NCBI GenBank assembly: GCA_026419785.1
Contig: JAODTK010000333.1
Span: 62,001-126,000 of the forward strand
From: Sclerodactyla briareus
Taxonomy: Eukaryota > Echinodermata > Holothuroidea > Dendrochirotida > Sclerodactylidae
DNA: 64,000 nt
Direction: 5' to 3'
Below, piece after piece: positions 59,291-64,000 of this stretch (its first letter is position 1; each line of letters starts with the position of its first letter). Under the pieces are notes generated by a model. It was not told the DNA's origin and made no database searches. It saw only the letters and a program-made list of their open reading frames with translations. Made by a program: the position numbers and the translations under genes.

Positions 59291-60360
59291 AAACTGTAAT
59301 TCTTTTTAATGAAGACCGTTTGTTTATTTTTAACATTGCACTCCTGCTAGAATCTATCATACTTTGTGCACACTTGTGATGGTGCAAATAGCTAGGATAA
59401 TCAGTTAAAGTGTTGCAAACATAGCTCACCCTTCCACAATGTTAACTGTGATGTTTCTAATGTGTGACGTACCTTCTATTGTTACGTTGAATAACCCGGC
59501 ATTCCACAGTTCTGTCAAAATAGGTTGACTGATTGGGTTGTGCTGTTAATTTATTATTATTGCATTTTTCGATCTGCAACAGGAACAGTATGAATGTTCG
59601 GTTTGAATCTTGCAGTTGTCCTTAAGATCAGACAAGCTTGTTATTGAGCTGAATTTTTATTCAAGACCGCTACACGATAAAATTCAGAAAAACTAGTGCT
59701 TCATTCCTATTAATCTACAATTGAAGAAATTTTCCTTGCTAGAGATACCATGTCTCTATATCCAGTAATCGGCAGGCCAATCAAATCTGTCTGCAACCAA
59801 TCAGAATCCAGTATCGCAATAACGGATAGCTGGGGGTCGTTGAATGAATAATTATTATGAATAAAAAAAATCTTCCTACTTTTAATGTTAGTAGTAATGG
59901 TATTCAAGTCCCGAACAATTTGTACAAGTAATTTTATATATTATCCACTACTGCCCCAGAGACTTTTCTATTAATACAACCTAGATGGTGCTTTGGTTCT
60001 GAGGCTGTTTGTAAGCAGTAAGTGGCAACCTTGTGAGATTTTTGTATGTATATACTGTATAAAGAGACGTCACATTTAATAAAATTGACTATCTGAATGG
60101 ATCCTACCTAGTCTGATTCTTTTTAACTTGCCTATTTGCATCGGGTGTTGATCTGCTCAGAGCAGACCTGTACAGAGGCAGCAACATCACAGTGGGCACA
60201 TGCTTACAACTATGACAGACCAGTCTTGGGATCTTTCTCAGCAGCTGCTGCAATCATTTGGAAGTGCGTTATGCTAAAACTACTCAAATCACTTGCGTTT
60301 CTTACCTTCCCCCTATTTGGTAGCCTGTTGAAACCGGCGTTTAACTTTGTTCACCTCGTA
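59291..60360. other. No gene recognised
   Basis: AT-rich non-coding sequence. Confidence 0.5.
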
Positions 60361-60606
60361 TCAGCCACTCATATGTGCAGGATGACCTTTTAACCAATCA
60401 GTGATTGTCTGAACAAACGTCTGTGCGACTTCGTTCCGCCTGCTGTCGAGCTGATCTGGGTTGGACACTAGTGGGCTGTGCGATGTCAATGTTGATTGTG
60501 CAATCGACATTCTCTCTTTTACTAAATTACGGGAAACAGCCAATCCGATCCATAATTTCCAGCAGGCATGGAGTTGTTTAGACAACTGTTAAATTCTCGT
60601 TTTTTA
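60361..60606 (-). CDS. Unassigned minus-strand open frame
   Basis: A minus-strand frame open for about 75 codons contains WKLWIGLAVSRNLVKERMSI and DQLDSRRNEVAQTFVQTITD W and ends ...HMSG. Composition looks coding-like and CpG rises just beyond it (60620-60860). I do not recognise the family and see no clear splice sites. It may be an exon of a minus-strand gene or a mobile-element remnant. Confidence 0.25.
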
Positions 60607-61890
60607 ATTCCCCATTTGAGGATTCATATATTTTCGAACTTGTGCGGCGATATCAAACAAGCCGCAATACGCCAGCGCAGAGCTTAAAACAATGCTTCGG
60701 TTCATTTTAGGCTCCAAAGCATCATCAATAAATTCTTATTTTCGGTGTTGTAAAAGTTATTGGAAGTCCTTCCTCTGAATATTTATGACCAAAATTTTGG
60801 GCGATCTTTCGCGGAATCTATTCAGGTCGCTCCATATCACGCCTGTGTGCTACTGATGACTGACACCTTCGTCACCTGAATAGTAATGAGCAGAATCCCA
60901 ATTTGTTGGGATTTGTCAAACGAAGTCCTTCAGACGATATGTTGGTAATATTTGACCGTGTACATACTAAAGAGTGATAGCCCCCTCTATTTTCAGGAAT
61001 GGCTTACTCATATCGTCTGCTTTAGCAGGCTATCTGTTTGAATGTGTGGGTTACTATTGCTTGAGTACGCACACTGGTCAGATTCTGCTGACACATCTGG
61101 ATGAATCTTTCACAACAGCAGGTAGAAAGAAAATCTGGCCTGCCTTGCTTACCAGGTTTTATAGCTTCAAACTTCGGAAGCCGGGGCCTTGCCTCTGGTT
61201 TGTATTTGTATTTTAGATGTTATCATTCACTCATGCTCAGCTTGTAACACTTATATAACTCCCTCCGTGGGGAGTATGCAGAGGTCAGTTATTCAACTAT
61301 TCTGGTTTGCTGACACAGATACCACATCAGGACTCCTTTGCTGCCTTTCCTTGGCCATGCCTCCCATACAAGCTGGGGACTTGGAAACAGAACTGTTGTC
61401 ACCCACATGGACTGGTGTCTGGCCTGAAGAGAGAAAGTGATGATTTGATACAGGACTTGGCTAAACGTGTACATAGACATTTTTGCCGAATTCACTGTTA
61501 CCATCAAATGACCACTAAAAATCAATAATAACAAATAATGCTTATATAGCATAGCAATATGCGAAAGTTTTTCTTAAGGCGATTTTGAATACTTGCATGG
61601 TTTCTAATGGTAGACCATATCCACCATTTTGAAAATCAGATGAGATTTCGCATGGACTATGCACATTAACAACTCATTAGCAAGAGTTTATAACAATGTC
61701 CTATTCCTGTTCATTCAATCCTACTGTTTATCATAGTTTGAAATCTCACAAACAAGCTGAAACAATCTACCTACATAAAAATAGGCAACCGGTAACTTTC
61801 ATGCCCGAAATGGAATTGGATTGAGCTGACCCAACTCATTACATCGATGTCACCTTTCCATTCCTAACGGTAACCTTGCTCAGCCGGTAC
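60607..61890. other. No gene recognised
   Basis: Slightly CpG-richer at 60620-60860. Otherwise AT-rich without supported features. Confidence 0.4.
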
Positions 61891-61939
61891 GTCGACCCTC
61901 ATGGTCCACAACTAGAGCTTATCAGACAGTAATCACGAG

Positions 61940-62050
61940 TAAAAACGCTACAAGTTTCCATTCCTGCCTAAAACTACAAAGGAGTGGAATGTTCTGCCAG
62001 ACTCCCTTGTTACAATTGCAGCCAATGATCAATTTAAAGAACCTCAAGGA
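61940..62050 (+). pseudogene. LINE reverse transcriptase C-terminal tail fragment
   Basis: The plus-strand frame YKFPFLPKTTKEWNVLPDSL VTIAANDQFKE matches the C-terminal signature of many LINE proteins (SFFPRT...WN.LP..V..A.....F). Only this tail is visible; it is a short dead fragment. Confidence 0.7.
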
Positions 62051-62352
62051 AGTATATGCTTCCTAATTACATCCAAGGCCTCTAAACATGCAGCATTTTC
62101 CTGACCGCTCAGTTACAATTGGAACGATGGCCAGAATTCATCGAAGAAGAATGATGAACGTCATCGAGATCGATTTTACAATTTCAGAGTAATCCTGCTG
62201 ACGGGCATGCACACACATACACACAACAAAGTGAATCGCTGAGTCTCAGGCAAGAGGCCGCAAGACACCCGAAATACTTTGAAGAAAAAAAAAACATTTT
62301 CAAAGCATGCAGATGACCAGACCCTTGTTGTCTTATCAGTAGATTGACAAAC
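62051..62352. other. Intron or flank of the BOLA1-like gene
   Basis: Lies downstream of the BOLA1-like exon on the minus strand, after its donor. The final exon with the TP.EW-type C-terminus was not found. Confidence 0.4.
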
Positions 62353-62539
62353 CTGTATCAATAGAGCATGCACTGTGCTAGCCAGCTCTTCTTTCAAAAC
62401 ATCGTTCACCATTCGATGACGTTTGATCAGGGCCTGATTCTCAAAGAGGGGGGGTGACGATCACCACTTTGAAGTGACTCTCAGATCTTTGGGAACATTG
62501 TGCATGAAGATCTCATTAATGACCATCGAGGTGTGTTGG
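62353..62539 (-). CDS. BOLA1: BOLA1-like exon (BolA family)
   Basis: On the minus strand the acceptor TTTCTTGCAG precedes 62539 and the donor CAG|GTTTGT follows 62353. The reading gives VINE, MHNVPK, then after one missing base (AAAGATCTGAG where AAAG-G-ATCT is expected) SESHFKVVIVTPLFENQALI KRHRMVNDVLKEELASTVHA LLIQ. The conserved BolA pattern is GSE.HF.V..VS..F.....L.RHR.V...L..EL...VHAL.IQ, with the conserved His of RHR and of VHAL present. The VHALxIQ ending is closest to BOLA1, a mitochondrial protein that partners glutaredoxin 5 in iron-sulfur metabolism (family knowledge). An extra base near CTCGATGGTC also shifts the N-terminal part. N- and C-terminal exons were not found; the first must lie above 62540. 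Confidence 0.88.
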
Positions 62540-62750
62540 CTGCAAGAAAAATAGAAAAATAATGTCAATATAACAAACAGGGCAACCCCCCCCCCATGTC
62601 TCGCCTGGTTTGCACGATCAGTGTTTACTTCTATTAGTCACCATGCAGACAATTACAAGCAATCCATGTGTCGCTCTAAGATGGTCGGTATTAGCATTAA
62701 CCAGAAACAGCCTACTAACAAGTGACCAAGATTCGAAAGGACTGATTATT
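62540..62750. other. BOLA1-like gene intron/upstream; repeat start
   Basis: Carries the left copy of a direct repeat (62583-62680: poly-C, then GCACGATCAGTG and ACAATTACAAG) whose partner is at 63905-64000. Confidence 0.5.
62583..62680 (+). repeat. Direct repeat, left copy
   Basis: CCCCC...TCTCGCCTGGTTTGCACGATCAG, TAGTCACCATGCAGACAATTACAAG and CCATGTGTCGC align in order with 63905-64000 (TCTCACCTGGTCGCACGATCAG, TAGTCTCCAGGCAAACAATTACAAG, CCATATGTTGC). Confidence 0.75.
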
Positions 62751-63420
62751 GACTTTTTGTGGAAATGTGACTGAAATTGCCTAAATTATGCAAATTCAAA
62801 GTTTCACGAAAATCTGGCAAACGTTGAAATACAGACATGAATTATGCAACTTAGACACGTTGAATGACCTCCAGTGACCCATGACACCCATGCAAAGACA
62901 TTTTGGAACTCAAGGTAAACCATACCCACCAGGTTTCATGAAATTCCAAGCAACTTGAACATATCGCTTAATTAGCAAATTAGGTACATGAATAACCTCC
63001 ATTGACCCTGATTCTTCGTTAAATAATTTTTGGGACTGAAGGTAAGACCATAATCACAAAGTTTCATGAAAATCTGAAGAATTCCGCACAAATTATGCAA
63101 ATTAGACAACTTAATTACCATATTTTATGCTGAAAATCTAATCAGTTATCTACCTTATATCCTGCATCTATGTGCCAAACAAATCCCATTCTAACGACGG
63201 TTTTCCGTAATTTGATGAACGAGCCTAACAATTAAAAAGTAAAAAGGCTAAGTAATGCCTTACTTAATTTGTGACTTTTGTGCCCAAAATCCAATCAATT
63301 GTGTTCACCCAACCCCGAGGCTACCCTGAAAATTTGTCGCAATTGAACCTACCGTTCGAAAGATATCCTGCTAACGAGAAAGTGTGACATACACACACAC
63401 ACATACACACACGCCATAGT
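62751..63420. repeat. Interspersed AT-rich repeat carrying ATGCAAAT (copy 2)
   Basis: Recurring phrases: AAATTATGCAAATTCAAAG, GAATTATGCAACTTAGAC, TGAATGACCTCCAGTGACCC, ACCCACCAGGTTTCATGAAA and AAATTATGCAAATTAGAC. It ends near a CACACACACACATACACACAC microsatellite (63388-63411). It belongs to the same family as 2441-2960. Internally it looks like three diverged subrepeats of about 110-130 bases, each with (A)TTATGCAAATTAG and (A)CCTCCA(T/G)TGACC. Confidence 0.65.
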
Positions 63421-64000
63421 GACCACTAAAAGCTTACATTTTATTCTTTCAATACACATGAGCTAGCCACACTTACTATATAGAACTCCATTTTGGCAGC
63501 ATTCTTACATACGGCTCTATTAGAAGAAACATGACATGACATGACCTGTTTTTACCATGGATACCTGGAAGAAATTATGAAACAGCTATCTTGGCAGTGA
63601 ATAGAGAAACATCAGCTGCCAAAAATCAACTGAGATTTGATCAATAATGATTAACCAGACACAGCTCAAAAAATTAATCCTAGTAGGTATGCCAAAAGCT
63701 TTGTCCCCTGCTAGAGATGATAGAGATTTCGCGCTGCAATCACGATGGATTGTGAAACTTTCCCAGATAGAATCACACGGTCAGCTTCCATCGCTGTGTC
63801 AATGTTACCTATTGAATTTGTACAGGGGGGAGTCACATTTATTTGAATATTCACTGGTTCTGTTGCCAATTGTAATCCGATCATGGTGGACAAGAGTGAA
63901 ACAAGGTGATCGCCCCCCAGTGGTCTCACCTGGTCGCACGATCAGTGATTTCTTCTTTTAGTCTCCAGGCAAACAATTACAAGGGCATTCCATATGTTGC
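63421..64000. repeat. Repeat right flank including direct repeat copy
   Basis: The stretch 63905-64000 is the right copy of the direct repeat that starts at 62583 and runs to the window end. The 104-codon plus-strand frame at 63647-63961 runs into it and has no family resemblance, so I do not call it a gene. Confidence 0.5.

Noticed and set aside
1-64000. CRISPR arrays, operons, prophage or bacterial gene content
   Set aside because: No regularly spaced palindromic repeats, no dense coding and no ribosome-binding pattern; exon-intron structure shows the DNA is from an animal nucleus.

Overview
The window is animal nuclear DNA. Coding sequence sits in short exons bounded by GT-AG introns, there are no operons, and most of the 64 kb is intronic or intergenic sequence full of transposon remnants and simple repeats. 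The repeat types suggest a marine deuterostome invertebrate such as an echinoderm or a relative. They include tRNA-derived SINEs with a fish/echinoderm-type central domain, hAT-like elements with CAG...CTG ends, CR1/jockey-like LINE tails, an AT-rich family carrying ATGCAAAT, and very many poly-C/poly-G tracts. That placement is inference; no species is named.

Two conserved genes are recognised. The first is a RasGEF1-family guanine nucleotide exchange factor (RASGEF1A/B/C type) on the plus strand. At least eleven exons lie between about 36.33 and 56.44 kb, covering the N-terminal RasGEF_N region through the whole CDC25-type catalytic domain. Its first coding exon and promoter lie upstream and were not identified; a CpG-richer stretch at 31.44-31.93 kb is one candidate. 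The second is one exon of a BOLA1-like (mitochondrial BolA family) gene on the minus strand at 62.35-62.54 kb. In both genes the reading frame repeatedly slips by one base, mostly by single missing bases, while splice sites and residue order stay conserved. I read this as uncorrected assembly indels rather than two independent pseudogenes. Consequently no long open reading frame marks either gene.

Layout. 0-5.5 kb: SINE and dispersed repeats. 5.56-7.00 kb: a complete hAT-like element with 8-bp target duplications and five internal subrepeats of about 190 bp. 7.07-9.06 kb: a broken minus-strand LINE. 9.57 kb: a tRNA-type SINE. 9.7-27.3 kb: no recognised gene; poly-A and poly-C tracts, tandem repeats and one or two coding-like fragments. 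27.36-29.47 kb: a hAT-like element inserted inside a SINE. 30.8-31.2 kb: a pyrimidine tract. 31.4-36.3 kb: presumed 5' region of RasGEF1. 36.3-56.4 kb: RasGEF1, whose introns hold a 733-bp hAT element with perfect target duplications, a decayed LINE, several minisatellites, and a tandem array of decaying copies of one RasGEF1 exon. 56.4-64 kb: possible alternative 3' exons, a LINE tail, the BOLA1-like exon and an ATGCAAAT-bearing repeat.

The most interesting items are the four-copy tandem duplication of the 3' half of the fifth detected RasGEF1 exon together with its donor site, the three hAT-like elements with readable ends, and the consistent one-base slippage in both conserved genes.
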